Positions 33,617 through 42,777 of a DNA stretch of 64,000 nucleotides are shown here, piece after piece. How positions within the stretch are numbered: position 1 is the first letter of the stretch; every line of letters starts with the position of its first letter. Source of the stretch: [Bacillus] enclensis (lineage in GTDB: Bacteria > Bacillota > Bacilli > Bacillales > Bacillaceae_B); NCBI RefSeq assembly GCF_001456935.1, contig NZ_KQ758482.1, forward strand, positions 1,490,030 through 1,554,029. Reading direction: 5' to 3'. The notes beneath the pieces are model-generated. The model worked only from the letters and a program-made list of their open reading frames with translations. It was not told the origin of the DNA and made no database searches. Both the position numbers and the translations under genes were made by a program.

Positions 33617-34723
33617 CTATAAAACAAACTCTTCCCTAAACGTACAAACTTCCTTCAAGCGTTTCCCATTAAGCTCTACTCCGATTCCGGGCTTGTCAAA
33701 TCTTTTCACCATTCCGTTCTCAACAACGATCGGGGTGTCTATGATATCTTCATCCCAATACTTCGAAGATGAGGAGATGTCCCCTGGTATCGAGAATCCT
33801 TCAAGGGTGGACAGGCTGATGTTATGGGCCCGGGAGACCCCGAATTCAATCATGCCACCGCACCACAATCTGATTCCATTTTCCATGCAGAGGCGGTAGA
33901 TATCCAGAGCAGAATTATACCCTCCGACCCTGCCCAGCTTCAGGTTGACGACCCCGCAGCTGTTCAGGTGGATGGCACTTTTCATGTCGCTGGGAGTCAC
34001 AATGCTTTCATCCAGACATATAGGTGTCACAAGTTTGGTTTGAAGAATACTGTGCTCAACAAGATCGTCCACTCCGAGGGGCTGTTCGATCATTTCCAGA
34101 CAGAATTCATCAAGGGATTTCAAATGGCCGGCATCACCCAGATCGTAAGCAGAATTCGCGTCCGCCAAAAGGGACAGATGAGGAAATTCCTCTCTCAGTG
34201 TACGGACAACGTCAATATCCGCTCCCTTTGAAATCTTGATCTTTATCCGTTCATATCCAGCTTCAATCAGATCCCGGGTCTGTTTGATCATCCCATCAGT
34301 GGCACCTGCCCCAACAACGGCACCTGCCAGAACTTTTTCCCGTGTCCCGCCAAGCACATCCCAAAGCGGCTTATCCTGCTGTCTTGCATACAAATCCCAG
34401 ACCGCCATTTCCAGGGAAGCTTTCGCCATTGCGTTCCTTCTTACACTATCAAAGAGCTCACTCAATTCTGTCGGATGGTTGACTCCATGACGCTCGAGTA
34501 ATGGAATCAATACATCCTTCAGCATGTGATAAGAGGTTGTCACCGTCTCTTCCGTATACCATGGTGTTGAAAAGGCTACAACTTCACCTAAACCGATCAG
34601 TCCGTCCTTGTCCTCCACCTCAATGATGATGCCTTCCCTTGATTCAACCCGCTGAAGATGAGTGACAAACGGTTTTTTTAAAGGCATAGAAATCACATGG
34701 AGTCTGATTTTTTTAAGATTCAC
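33617..34723 (-). CDS. menC: o-Succinylbenzoate synthase
   Basis: A 368-residue enolase-superfamily enzyme that dehydrates SHCHC to o-succinylbenzoate in menaquinone synthesis. Catalytic lysine is in IKIKISKG near residue 164; metal ligands in LLADANSAYDL near 190, EMIEQPL near 212 and CLDES near 238; GGMIEFGVSRAHN near 300 is the family end-block. GTG start with AAAGGGGTG upstream; it overlaps menE by 11 bp. Confidence 0.95.
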   Translation of the reverse strand: MNLKKIRLHVISMPLKKPFVTHLQRVESREGIIIEVEDKDGLIGLGEVVAFSTPWYTEETVTTSYHMLKDVLIPLLERHGVNHPTELSELFDSVRRNAMAKASLEMAVWDLYARQQDKPLWDVLGGTREKVLAGAVVGAGATDGMIKQTRDLIEAGYERIKIKISKGADIDVVRTLREEFPHLSLLADANSAYDLGDAGHLKSLDEFCLEMIEQPLGVDDLVEHSILQTKLVTPICLDESIVTPSDMKSAIHLNSCGVVNLKLGRVGGYNSALDIYRLCMENGIRLWCGGMIEFGVSRAHNISLSTLEGFSIPGDISSSSKYWDEDIIDTPIVVENGMVKRFDKPGIGVELNGKRLKEVCTFREEFVL

Positions 34724-36206
34724 CGCTGTACACCCCTTTCTCCCAGCGATCTCTCAGTACGCGTCTCAGTATCTTATTGGAAGCATTCCGGGGGATTTCA
34801 TTCACAAAGACGCATCTTTCAGGCTGCTTGTAAGAAGCCAGTCTGCTTTTACAGAAAGATAAAACGTCGATCTCACTGAGTTGATCCCCGCTTCCTTTCA
34901 CAATGAAGGCACATGGAACCTGTCCCCACTGCTCACTTGGAATTCCTGCAACCCCGACATCTTCAATACTCGGATGGGATGAGAGCACACTTTCGATTTC
35001 TGCAGGATAAACATTCTCCCCGCCTGAGATGATCAGATCGGAACGGCGGTCGAGGACGAATAAGAATCCCTCGTCATCGACATAACCGATATCCCCTGTC
35101 GATAACCATCCATCATGGAAGCTCGTATGATTCGCTTCCTCACGCTTATAATACCCTTTCGTGACATTGGGGCCCTTCACGAAGATTTCTCCTTCTTCGC
35201 CTGCCCCTGCTTCATTGTCATTTTTCACGATTTTAAGCTGAGAGGGAAACAACGGCTTTCCTGCCGACCCGAGTTTGGACAGACTGTATTCAGGGGAGAG
35301 CGTCACGATTTGAGAAGATGTTTCCGTCATGCCGTATGTTTGGAATACAGGGATATGTTTATCTCTGCACGCCTCCAGCAGAGGAAGCGGCGCCGGCCCC
35401 CCGCCAAGAAGCATACAGCGGAAATTCTCATGGTAAGACTCATCACCCAAATCCTTCACCAGCCTCTGCAGCATATTGCTGACAGCAGACATGATTGTAA
35501 TGGAGCCGTCTTTTAGTTCCCCGTTGATCCGTTCGACGTCGAATTGTTCATACAGTCTGACGCCCATCCCGTAAATGACACTTCTCATCAAGATGGAATA
35601 GCCGCTGATATGGAAGAGCGGGACCGAACACAGCCAGGTATCGTTTTCACTTATACCGAGATTCAGCGAAGAACCGATGGCACTCCACCAGTGATTCCCA
35701 AATGTCTGCAGTACGCCCTTTGGCGCACCGGTCGTCCCGGAAGTATACATAACGGAACAGACTCCGTCTAACTGAAAATGATCCTTCACCTCAAAATGAG
35801 AGGGAGATGTGTGGTCTAAATCAGATATCTTCACTTTTTGAACGTTCTGGTCCTGAAGTTTTTCATAAAACGCATCATCCACAATGACGGTGCCTAGATT
35901 CATATCTTCTATTTGGAAAGCAAGCTCACCTTGGCTTAACCGGTGGTTCAGAAGCACAGCTTTCAAACCGAGCTGCTGCACGGCATGAATGACAGTTACT
36001 GCTTCGACAGTGTTTTTGATCATCAGACCGATGAAGTCGGCATGGGATTCTTTGATATGACAATGGATCTTCCCTGCGGTGTCAACCGTCATATCCCATA
36101 ATTCTTTAAACGTATAGCGGCGGTCATAACTACTCAATGCGATACGGCCAGGGGTCAAATATGTTCTTTGTTTAAGCCAATTCGGCATCTGCTGGGAAGT
36201 CATCAT
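34713..36206 (-). CDS. menE: o-Succinylbenzoate-CoA ligase
   Basis: A 497-residue acyl-adenylate-forming enzyme that activates o-succinylbenzoate with CoA. The AMP-binding motif YTSGTTGAPKGV is near residue 154; the second motif is FQTYGMTETSSQ near 286 and the hinge DRRSDLIISGGENVYP near 385, with a catalytic Lys in NEIPRNASNKILRR near 475. It overlaps menC. A terminator lies between menB and menE, so these last two genes may need their own promoter or partial readthrough. Confidence 0.95.
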   Translation of the reverse strand: MMTSQQMPNWLKQRTYLTPGRIALSSYDRRYTFKELWDMTVDTAGKIHCHIKESHADFIGLMIKNTVEAVTVIHAVQQLGLKAVLLNHRLSQGELAFQIEDMNLGTVIVDDAFYEKLQDQNVQKVKISDLDHTSPSHFEVKDHFQLDGVCSVMYTSGTTGAPKGVLQTFGNHWWSAIGSSLNLGISENDTWLCSVPLFHISGYSILMRSVIYGMGVRLYEQFDVERINGELKDGSITIMSAVSNMLQRLVKDLGDESYHENFRCMLLGGGPAPLPLLEACRDKHIPVFQTYGMTETSSQIVTLSPEYSLSKLGSAGKPLFPSQLKIVKNDNEAGAGEEGEIFVKGPNVTKGYYKREEANHTSFHDGWLSTGDIGYVDDEGFLFVLDRRSDLIISGGENVYPAEIESVLSSHPSIEDVGVAGIPSEQWGQVPCAFIVKGSGDQLSEIDVLSFCKSRLASYKQPERCVFVNEIPRNASNKILRRVLRDRWEKGVYSGES

Positions 36207-36261
36207 TCTCTACTCCAATTCTCAATGTAATGTAAGATACTCCATATCATAAAAAAACAAA

Positions 36262-36291
36262 AAACCTGATGAATCGTCGAGATTCATCAGG
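36262..36291 (-). terminator. Terminator inside the men cluster, after menB
   Basis: Stem CCTGATGAATC/GATTCATCAGG with a 5-base loop, followed on the minus strand by TTTTTTGTTTTTTT. It lies 10 bp past the menB stop and 56 bp before menE, so it can reduce menEC expression. Confidence 0.85.
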
Positions 36292-36301
36292 CTGCCCTCC
36301 A

Positions 36302-37120
36302 TTAAGGGAAACGAGGGAATTGTCCGAAGTCCGGTTTGCGTTTTTCTTTGAACGAGTCTCGACCCTCTTTAGCTTCGTCAGTTGTGTAATAAAGAAGTGT
36401 CGCATCTCCTGCAAGCTGCTGTAGACCAGCCAGACCGTCTGTGTCGGCGTTGAACGCAGCTTTGAGGAAGCGAAGTGCAGTCGGGCTCTTTTCAAGCATT
36501 TCAGATGCCCACTGAACCGTTTCTTCTTCAAGTTTATCCAATGGTACAACCGTATTGACAAGACCCATTTCAAGAGCTTCCTGGGCATTGTACTGACGGC
36601 ATAGATACCAGATTTCCTTTGCTTTCTTGTGACCTACGATACGTGCTAGATATCCTGCACCGTATCCGGCATCGAAGCTTCCCACTTTCGGCCCTGTCTG
36701 CCCGAAGATGGCGTTATCAGCAGCGATAGTGATATCACACACGACATGAAGGACGTGACCACCGCCGATTGCGTAACCGGAAACCATCGCAATGACCGGT
36801 TTAGGGATGACACGGATCAAACGCTGCAGGTCCAGTACATTCAGACGAGGAATCTCATCTTCACCTACATAGCCGCCGTGTCCGCGGACACTTTGGTCAC
36901 CGCCGGAACAGAATGCTTTTTCGCCTGCACCCGCAAGGACGATTACGCCCACTTTGGAATCGTCACGTGCATAAGCAAACGCGTCGATCAGTTCCATTAC
37001 CGTTTTAGGTGTGAAAGCGTTGCGCACTTCCGGACGGTTGATCGTGATTTTCGCGATCCCGTTATATGTTTCATATAAAATTTCTTCGTAATTTCTTTCT
37101 GAAACCCATTCAAAAGCCAT
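36302..37120 (-). CDS. menB: 1,4-Dihydroxy-2-naphthoyl-CoA synthase
   Basis: A 272-residue crotonase-family enzyme that cyclises o-succinylbenzoyl-CoA. Features: N-terminal [33 protein letters not shown] near residue 70, [15 protein letters not shown] near 115 (oxyanion region), and [17 protein letters not shown] near 146. AAAGGAGGA precedes the ATG. It follows menH directly. Confidence 0.97.
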   Translation of the reverse strand: MAFEWVSERNYEEILYETYNGIAKITINRPEVRNAFTPKTVMELIDAFAYARDDSKVGVIVLAGAGEKAFCSGGDQSVRGHGGYVGEDEIPRLNVLDLQRLIRVIPKPVIAMVSGYAIGGGHVLHVVCDITIAADNAIFGQTGPKVGSFDAGYGAGYLARIVGHKKAKEIWYLCRQYNAQEALEMGLVNTVVPLDKLEEETVQWASEMLEKSPTALRFLKAAFNADTDGLAGLQQLAGDATLLYYTTDEAKEGRDSFKEKRKPDFGQFPRFP

Positions 37121-37121
37121 A

Positions 37122-37946
37122 TTAGAAATCCTCCTTTATGTAATTGAATAAAACTTCCTTTACTATTGTACCAAACTTTCGAGGATCTTCCACATGAATT
37201 GCATGACCCGTGTCGAAAAAAGGGATAATTTCTGTGTAGGGTATGCTCATTTTCATTTCATCCGCAATCGCGGTAAATTTGCGGTCAAGCTCCCCAACAA
37301 GCAGAATGACCGGGAATGGCAGGTTTTCAAGAGAATCCCACCAAGACGGCTGGGCCCCGGTTCCCATCCACTTCAGGCTGTTAGATAAACCAACCGGGGA
37401 CTGCTGAAGGCGCTGCACCCGGATCCTCTCCTTCACCTCTTGCGGCAGTTTTTTCTGTGTGGAGAACAAAGGGATGCCCTCCCAGAATTCCACGAAAGAT
37501 TGCAGCCCTTCACCCATGATCCTGTCAGCAAGGGCATAATCCCTTTCGCGTCTTTCCCGTCGTTCCTCTTCGGTTTTCAGACCCGGTGAAGCACTTTCCA
37601 GTATAAGTACACTGACTGTGTCACTGTATAGGTTCGAATAATGAAGGGCCAGTCTCCCTCCCATTGAATAACCGACAAAGGCTGCTTTTTTGATATGGAG
37701 CTCATCCAATATCGCTTTGATGTCTTCCGAGGCTGCATCCATCGAGTACCTGTCAGCATCTAAGGGAGAATCCGTTTTCCCGTGTCCGATGATATCAATG
37801 GAGATGCACTGACACATCCCCTTTAACATATCTGTCACTTCACTCCATGTGCGTGTATCACCTGTAAATCCATGAAGAAATACTACGGGAAATCCTTCTC
37901 CTTTAACATCTACAAAATAGTCAATCTCATTCACCCGGAGTATCAT
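37122..37946 (-). CDS. menH: 2-Succinyl-6-hydroxy-2,4-cyclohexadiene-1-carboxylate synthase
   Basis: A 274-residue alpha/beta hydrolase-fold lyase that eliminates pyruvate from SEPHCHC. Oxyanion block [14 protein letters not shown] near residue 20, nucleophile [11 protein letters not shown] near 96, Asp in [10 protein letters not shown] near 218, His in [11 protein letters not shown] near 248. Its ATG overlaps the menD stop by 4 bp (ATGA), implying coupled translation. Confidence 0.92.
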   Translation of the reverse strand: MILRVNEIDYFVDVKGEGFPVVFLHGFTGDTRTWSEVTDMLKGMCQCISIDIIGHGKTDSPLDADRYSMDAASEDIKAILDELHIKKAAFVGYSMGGRLALHYSNLYSDTVSVLILESASPGLKTEEERRERRERDYALADRIMGEGLQSFVEFWEGIPLFSTQKKLPQEVKERIRVQRLQQSPVGLSNSLKWMGTGAQPSWWDSLENLPFPVILLVGELDRKFTAIADEMKMSIPYTEIIPFFDTGHAIHVEDPRKFGTIVKEVLFNYIKEDF

Positions 37947-39679
37947 GGGGTATTCCCTTTCAATTCAGAAACTATTTCCTGGGAAACAAAATTCCACAAA
38001 TTACGATGAATTGCTACATTTTCTTCCCGGTTTGTCAGGATTTCAATGATCTTGATTCCTTTTTTCTCCCGGGCAAGGGAGAGTGCAGATGCTAAGTCGA
38101 TTTCTTCTTTCACCAGCTGATAATCAGCCCCATAGAAGGCTGCTGCTGAAGAAAAGTCCAAATCCATCGGGGTGCCGAATAATTCTTCGAAGTAAGTTCC
38201 GTCACTTGCCTGCGGCAGGAAGGAGAAGATACCTCCGCCGTTGTTATTCATCACCACGATCGTCATATCAAGACCATATTTCTTTGCAATCAGAAGACCG
38301 TTCAGGTCATGGAAAAACGCAAGGTCCCCGATCAACAGATAAAGGGGAGTGTGTCCCGTACTCATCCCGAGTGCAGTCGAAACGACTCCGTCTATTCCAT
38401 TCGCACCGCGGTTGGCATGCACGGAGATTTTTTTGTCATTATTGAAGAAAAATGTATCAATATCGCGTATCGGCATGGAATTGCTTGCAAATATCGATGC
38501 ACCTTCCGGCAGCTGTTCTACCAGCTGCTTGACGGCTTTCCCTTCGTTCCACGGCTGGTCATCGGCCTGAAGGATACTTCTCGAAATCGCATTCGCTTTT
38601 TTCCACTTTTGCAGCCATCCTGAATCTTTCACCTCTGCCCCAGCCATCAGATCATGACAGAATGATCCCTCATCACTGTAGATGAATTCAGTGGCCATTG
38701 CTGTCGGATCCTGCCATTCCTCTCCGCTGCTGACGACCCAATATGGTACGTCCGGCAGTCCTTTAAGGAATAGTGTCAACGGTTTGGAAACAGGCATGGA
38801 ACCAAATCGGATGATGATATCGGGCTGCAGATCCGCTAGGACTTCCTTCGTTTTTAAGAAAGCATCGTATGTTTCAATGACATTCCCCTTGGAATGCAAT
38901 CCGCTCCTTACCCCTGATAGAGGATCCGCTGCGACGGGAAATCCGTACTGTTCAGAAAACGCCATGATCGAATCGATGGCCGAGCTGTCAACTCCCGGTC
39001 CGCAGACAATCAGTCCGTGCTGCTTTTCCCTCAATATACGAAGCAGGTCATCGCGCATCTCCGTTGTCAATCCCCGGACGCCGTTTATGACCCGTTTGTC
39101 CCGTCTGCCCGGTGTAAATGTTGATTCGTCTAAAGCTGGTATCAACGGCTCCCTGATCGGGAAGTTGAAATGAACCGGTCCTGCCGGCGCTGACAAAGCC
39201 ATACTCACACCTCTGGCAGCTGAAGACTTTGCATACTTCAATATACCGGGAGAAGATTCCGGCAAGGCCATATCGACGCTCCACTTAACATGCTTCCCAT
39301 ACAGATCAAGCTGATTGATCGCCTGCGGGGCACCGACTTCCCTGAGCTCGTGCGGACGGTCGGCTGTGAGCACGATTAAAGGAACCTTCGCATAGCGTGC
39401 CTCGATGACGGCTGGATAATAATTGGCTGCAGCCGTCCCAGACGTGCAAAGAATCGCAACAGGCTTTTGTTTTGCCTTTGCGATCCCGAGTCCGAAGAAT
39501 GCAGCCGAACGTTCATCTACGTTGATATACGTTTTCACCCCGTGGTGATGAGTAAATAGAAGCGCCAAAGGAGTAGATCGGGATCCCGGGCTTATGACCA
39601 CCTCGTCTACTCCATTTCCGACTAATTCATCGATATAAGCGGCTAGATAACTTGTTAATCTGTGTTGATGTTCATCCAT
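37943..39679 (-). CDS. menD: SEPHCHC synthase
   Basis: A 578-residue thiamine-diphosphate enzyme that joins 2-oxoglutarate-derived semialdehyde to isochorismate. N-terminal block EVVISPGSRSTPLALLF near residue 25 and the ThDP site IGDLAFFHDLNGLLIA to NNNGGGIFSF near 440-480 are clear. It overlaps menF by 8 bp and menH by 4 bp. Confidence 0.96.
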   Translation of the reverse strand: MDEHQHRLTSYLAAYIDELVGNGVDEVVISPGSRSTPLALLFTHHHGVKTYINVDERSAAFFGLGIAKAKQKPVAILCTSGTAAANYYPAVIEARYAKVPLIVLTADRPHELREVGAPQAINQLDLYGKHVKWSVDMALPESSPGILKYAKSSAARGVSMALSAPAGPVHFNFPIREPLIPALDESTFTPGRRDKRVINGVRGLTTEMRDDLLRILREKQHGLIVCGPGVDSSAIDSIMAFSEQYGFPVAADPLSGVRSGLHSKGNVIETYDAFLKTKEVLADLQPDIIIRFGSMPVSKPLTLFLKGLPDVPYWVVSSGEEWQDPTAMATEFIYSDEGSFCHDLMAGAEVKDSGWLQKWKKANAISRSILQADDQPWNEGKAVKQLVEQLPEGASIFASNSMPIRDIDTFFFNNDKKISVHANRGANGIDGVVSTALGMSTGHTPLYLLIGDLAFFHDLNGLLIAKKYGLDMTIVVMNNNGGGIFSFLPQASDGTYFEELFGTPMDLDFSSAAAFYGADYQLVKEEIDLASALSLAREKKGIKIIEILTNREENVAIHRNLWNFVSQEIVSELKGNTP

Positions 39680-41081
39680 TGATGTTTCCCCCTAATGCCC
39701 TCAGCATTGGCCGGAATTTCATTTGAGTTTCCTTGAATTCCGTTTCCGGATCGGAATCTGCCACAATTCCGCAGCCGGCGTATAAATACGATTCTTTTCC
39801 TTGAAGCAACCCTGAACGGATCGCAACTGCAAATTCCCCGTTACCATAGGCATCCAGCCAGCCGGATGGTCCTGCATATAAACCCCTGTCCATCTTTTCT
39901 TCCTGTCTGATGACATGAAGGGCCTCCTCCCTCGGGACGCCGCCCAAAGCAGGTGTTGGATGTAGCTTTTCAACCATATCAAGCAGGGAAGTCTGTTTGG
40001 AAGCCCGGCCTGTAACGGGTGTATATAAATGCTGTATATCTTTCATCTTCATCAGTCCCGGCTGTTCCGGCAATGAAAGATCGCTGCAGAAAGGCTCAAG
40101 TGCCTGTTGGATATTCTCGACCACCAGATGATGCTCATAACGATTCTTTTCATCTTTCAGAAGTGCTGCTCCGAGCATCTCATCTTCTTCTATCGACTGC
40201 CCCCGGGCAATCGATCCCGCCAGGCAGGTGGAGAGTACTTCTTCCCCGGTCTTTTTGACAAGGCGTTCAGGAGTAGCACCGATGAAGCAGCTTCCATTCC
40301 GTTCAAAACTGAAGATAAAGCTGTCCGGCTGCTGCTTCCAAAGATTATCCAGTACAAAGTCAGAGGTGACCGGGGCCTCGAAGCTGACTTTGCATTTACG
40401 TGCAAGCACCACCTTTTCCATGCTGCCGCCCTTTAATTCATCCACTACGTTCTGTACCGACGTCTTCCATTCCTCAGGGTTGTAATCCTCAACTCCAGAA
40501 ACTGTTGTATCATCAGAAACAATCGGAAATTTCGACTTACTCAGGAGTTCATCTTTAATACGTATCAGCTTGTCCAATGAATCCTCGTCATGATTGGAAC
40601 CGCATAACATATTTACAGTCAGATAATCCGCTTCCTTGGATTTAGTGAGCATTATGGATGGAACCTGAAGAGTCCCGTCAGCAAACTCATCCCATTCCGA
40701 TCCTCTCTGATTCAGTGGATCGAAGCGGAATCCTCCGAAAAGAAGGGGACCTGTACCGGCCCAGTTCTCCCGGGAAAGTATGACACCATCTTCAATAAAG
40801 CGCTTCCACTCTTTCTCAACCGCAAAAAACTGCTCCCTTTCTTCGTCGGTAGAGATCGTGCAGGCCGCGCCGAGTCCGGCGATTGTAATTGTATGATCCC
40901 TGTCCTTCCACATAAATCTTGTACCTTCATACAAAGCTTTTCCTTCATTATAGAAGGAAAGTGGATCGACAGCATCGATCTTCTCCACGATGCTGAACAG
41001 GACCGGGCGCCTATATTGTCTGGCCTTTTCCATGGCTGTATCAAATGCTTTTTCAATATTGGTTTTATGGATGGTAACCAA
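39672..41081 (-). CDS. menF: Isochorismate synthase
   Basis: A 469-residue chorismate-binding enzyme that starts menaquinone synthesis. The TTG at 41081 is preferred: it follows GGGGGA and gives MVTIHKTN..., like B. subtilis MenF, while the open frame reaches 41135 without a ribosome site. C-terminal blocks include FIGATPERLVKK near 290, STCLAGSIARG near 307, RYEHHLVVENI near 336, LHPTPALGGVPREEAL near 380 and YAGCGIVADSDPETEF near 437. It leads the menFDHB operon. Confidence 0.94.
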   Translation of the reverse strand: MVTIHKTNIEKAFDTAMEKARQYRRPVLFSIVEKIDAVDPLSFYNEGKALYEGTRFMWKDRDHTITIAGLGAACTISTDEEREQFFAVEKEWKRFIEDGVILSRENWAGTGPLLFGGFRFDPLNQRGSEWDEFADGTLQVPSIMLTKSKEADYLTVNMLCGSNHDEDSLDKLIRIKDELLSKSKFPIVSDDTTVSGVEDYNPEEWKTSVQNVVDELKGGSMEKVVLARKCKVSFEAPVTSDFVLDNLWKQQPDSFIFSFERNGSCFIGATPERLVKKTGEEVLSTCLAGSIARGQSIEEDEMLGAALLKDEKNRYEHHLVVENIQQALEPFCSDLSLPEQPGLMKMKDIQHLYTPVTGRASKQTSLLDMVEKLHPTPALGGVPREEALHVIRQEEKMDRGLYAGPSGWLDAYGNGEFAVAIRSGLLQGKESYLYAGCGIVADSDPETEFKETQMKFRPMLRALGGNING

Positions 41082-41126
41082 CCCGAATTCCCCCAAACAA
41101 TCACGTACATGATCAAAACTTATTAT

Positions 41127-41155
41127 AAGATACACCTCACCCTGAGGTGTGTCAA
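41127..41155 (-). promoter_or_regulatory. menF promoter with a palindrome between -35 and -10
   Basis: On the minus strand TTGACA (41150-41155) and TATCTT (41127-41132) are 17 bp apart. The spacer holds ACACCTCA-GGG-TGAGGTGT, a perfect 8-bp inverted repeat. A dyad in this position is typical of a repressor or MerR-type operator. The regulator is unknown to me. Confidence 0.75.
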
Positions 41156-41278
41156 CGATGTGTATGACAAATAAACAATTATATCCTTATTATATAATAA
41201 ACCCTTTTTACCTATTTGAGAAACCTAAAGGGTTGTAAAAGTGCTCAAATAATGGAAGTCCTATTTAACTGTTAAAGA

Positions 41279-41318
41279 TTTCCGTGCAGGACTATGGTTA
41301 CGACTCTATCCTCCAGGA
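41279..41318 (-). repeat. Decayed remnant of the dispersed repeat
   Basis: ATTTCCGTGCAGGACT matches the end of the repeat core in reverse orientation (ATTTCCGTGCAAGACT), then similarity fades. It lies between menF and menA promoters; the rest of 41156-41365 holds nothing recognisable. Confidence 0.5.
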
Positions 41319-41365
41319 GCATCATTTCTGCTTATATAGCAACATTCACCATCTTTAAAAAAAGA

Positions 41366-41394
41366 TTGACACTGCCCACTCGTTTACCTACACT
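41366..41394 (+). promoter_or_regulatory. menA promoter (SigA type)
   Basis: TTGACA at 41366 and TACACT at 41389 with 17-bp spacing. The leader then contains an 8-bp inverted repeat, AAGGAATT (41405) and AATTCCTT (41429), before the AAGGAG ribosome site. Confidence 0.75.
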
Positions 41395-41457
41395 TTAATC
41401 TGTAAAGGAATTGTAATGTTTTCAGGAAAATTCCTTAAATATTAAGGAGAGAGATGC

Positions 41458-42381
41458 ATGGCACATCAAATGACAAATACAATAGAAGCAGATAAAGGCT
41501 GGAAAATCTGGTGGCAGCTCACCAGGCCCCACACATTGACGGCCGCTTTCGTTCCGGTGCTGCTCGGGACGGTACTTGCCCTTCAATATACAGACGTTAG
41601 AATCTCACTGTTTTTAGCAATGCTGGCAGCCTCCCTGCTTATACAGGCCGCCACGAATATGTTCAATGAGTACTATGATTATAAGCGCGGGCTCGACACA
41701 GAACACTCTGTCGGGATCGGCGGAGCCATCGTACGGAACGGCGTTAAGCCTTCGACGGTCATGACCATCGCCTTTTCATTTTACGGAATTGCCCTGCTGT
41801 TGGGATTTTACATTGTCGTCAACAGCACATGGTGGCTGGCGGTGATCGGATTAATATGCATGGCCGCAGGTTATTTTTACACCGGAGGCCCAATGCCGAT
41901 CGCTTACACACCGCTTGGTGAAATTGTAGCGGGACTCTTCATGGGCCTCATCATCGTCCTGATTTCTTTCTACATCCAGACGGGAAATATCTCGACAGAA
42001 AGCATCCTGATTTCCGTGCCTGTTTCCATACTTGTAGGTCTGATCTTAATGGCCAACAATATCAGGGACTTGGATGGAGATAAAGAAAACGGCCGCAAAA
42101 CCGTCGCTATCCTGCTTGGCAAAAAAGGAGCCATCGTCCTCCTTGGAAGCATGTTCTTCCTAACTTACGCATGGACAGCCGGATTGGTACTGTTTGGAGA
42201 CATGTCCCCGTGGCTACTGGTTTCTTATCTTAGTATTCCAAAAGCCGTAAAAGCTACAAAAGGCTTTATTGGAAAAACCCAGCCGCTCGAAATGATGCCG
42301 GCGATGAAAGCGACAGCCCAGACAAATACAATCTTCGGTTTTCTGCTTTCCATCGGGCTGTTGATTGCATATTTCTTTTAA
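41458..42381 (+). CDS. menA: 1,4-Dihydroxy-2-naphthoate polyprenyltransferase
   Basis: A 307-residue UbiA-family membrane enzyme with about eight to nine hydrophobic segments that attaches the prenyl tail in menaquinone synthesis. Aspartate-rich motifs are NMFNEYYDYKRGLDTE near residue 67 and NNIRDLDGDKENGRKT near 200. N-terminal WWQLTRPHTLTAAFVPVL is typical. AAGGAG precedes the ATG. It is divergent from the menF operon, so both halves of the pathway sit together here. Confidence 0.95.
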   Translation: MAHQMTNTIEADKGWKIWWQLTRPHTLTAAFVPVLLGTVLALQYTDVRISLFLAMLAASLLIQAATNMFNEYYDYKRGLDTEHSVGIGGAIVRNGVKPSTVMTIAFSFYGIALLLGFYIVVNSTWWLAVIGLICMAAGYFYTGGPMPIAYTPLGEIVAGLFMGLIIVLISFYIQTGNISTESILISVPVSILVGLILMANNIRDLDGDKENGRKTVAILLGKKGAIVLLGSMFFLTYAWTAGLVLFGDMSPWLLVSYLSIPKAVKATKGFIGKTQPLEMMPAMKATAQTNTIFGFLLSIGLLIAYFF

Positions 42382-42401
42382 TACCATTCACAATAGTTAA
42401 T

Positions 42402-42432
42402 CAAAACCGGGTAGGTCTATGCCCGGTTTTTT
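42402..42432 (+). terminator. menA terminator
   Basis: AAAACCGGG and CCCGGTTTT around a 10-base loop, then TTAT. Confidence 0.8.
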
Positions 42433-42489
42433 ATTTTAAAGAAAGAACATTCCATAAAGGGCATTAATCTGGAGATTAGAAACTTCGGC

Positions 42490-42525
42490 TACAGGCACAA
42501 AAATTTGAATACCGGCACAATTATA
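42490..42525. repeat. Two-unit 20-bp motif repeat (TACMGGCACAA)
   Basis: TACAGGCACAA (42490) and TACCGGCACAA (42510) are exactly 20 bp apart. Weaker resemblance continues on each side. This looks like a short or decayed member of the phased arrays. It lies in the gene-free gap 42433-42648. Confidence 0.45.
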
Positions 42526-42541
42526 AATTGCAGCTAAGATT

Positions 42542-42572
42542 GATTTCACTGGAAAAATTAAAGAGTGAAATC
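42542..42572. repeat. 9-bp inverted repeat
   Basis: GATTTCACT (42542) and AGTGAAATC (42564) flank 13 bases. No T-run follows, so it is not a terminator; role unknown. Confidence 0.4.
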
Positions 42573-42648
42573 GAGTCAAAGTGAAGGAAATTGAAAAGGG
42601 AACCTTTAAAAGAGTTTGAATCCTCTAAATAACTTCCCACCCAAAAGG

Positions 42649-42683
42649 AAAGCACTCTCCCCACAAGAGTGCTCTTTTTTATG
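42649..42683 (+). terminator. Terminator upstream of yteA
   Basis: AAAGCACTCT and AGAGTGCTCT with a 7-base loop and a T-run of six. No coding gene ends immediately before it, so it may end readthrough from menA or an unrecognised transcript. Confidence 0.75.
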
Positions 42684-42777
42684 TTTTAATCCGTCCACTT
42701 TCGGATAAAGTATGATTAGACAAAAAAAGTGATCCGGCAGTCATAAGCCGGACGTTAAAATGAAGGATGTGAGAAGA

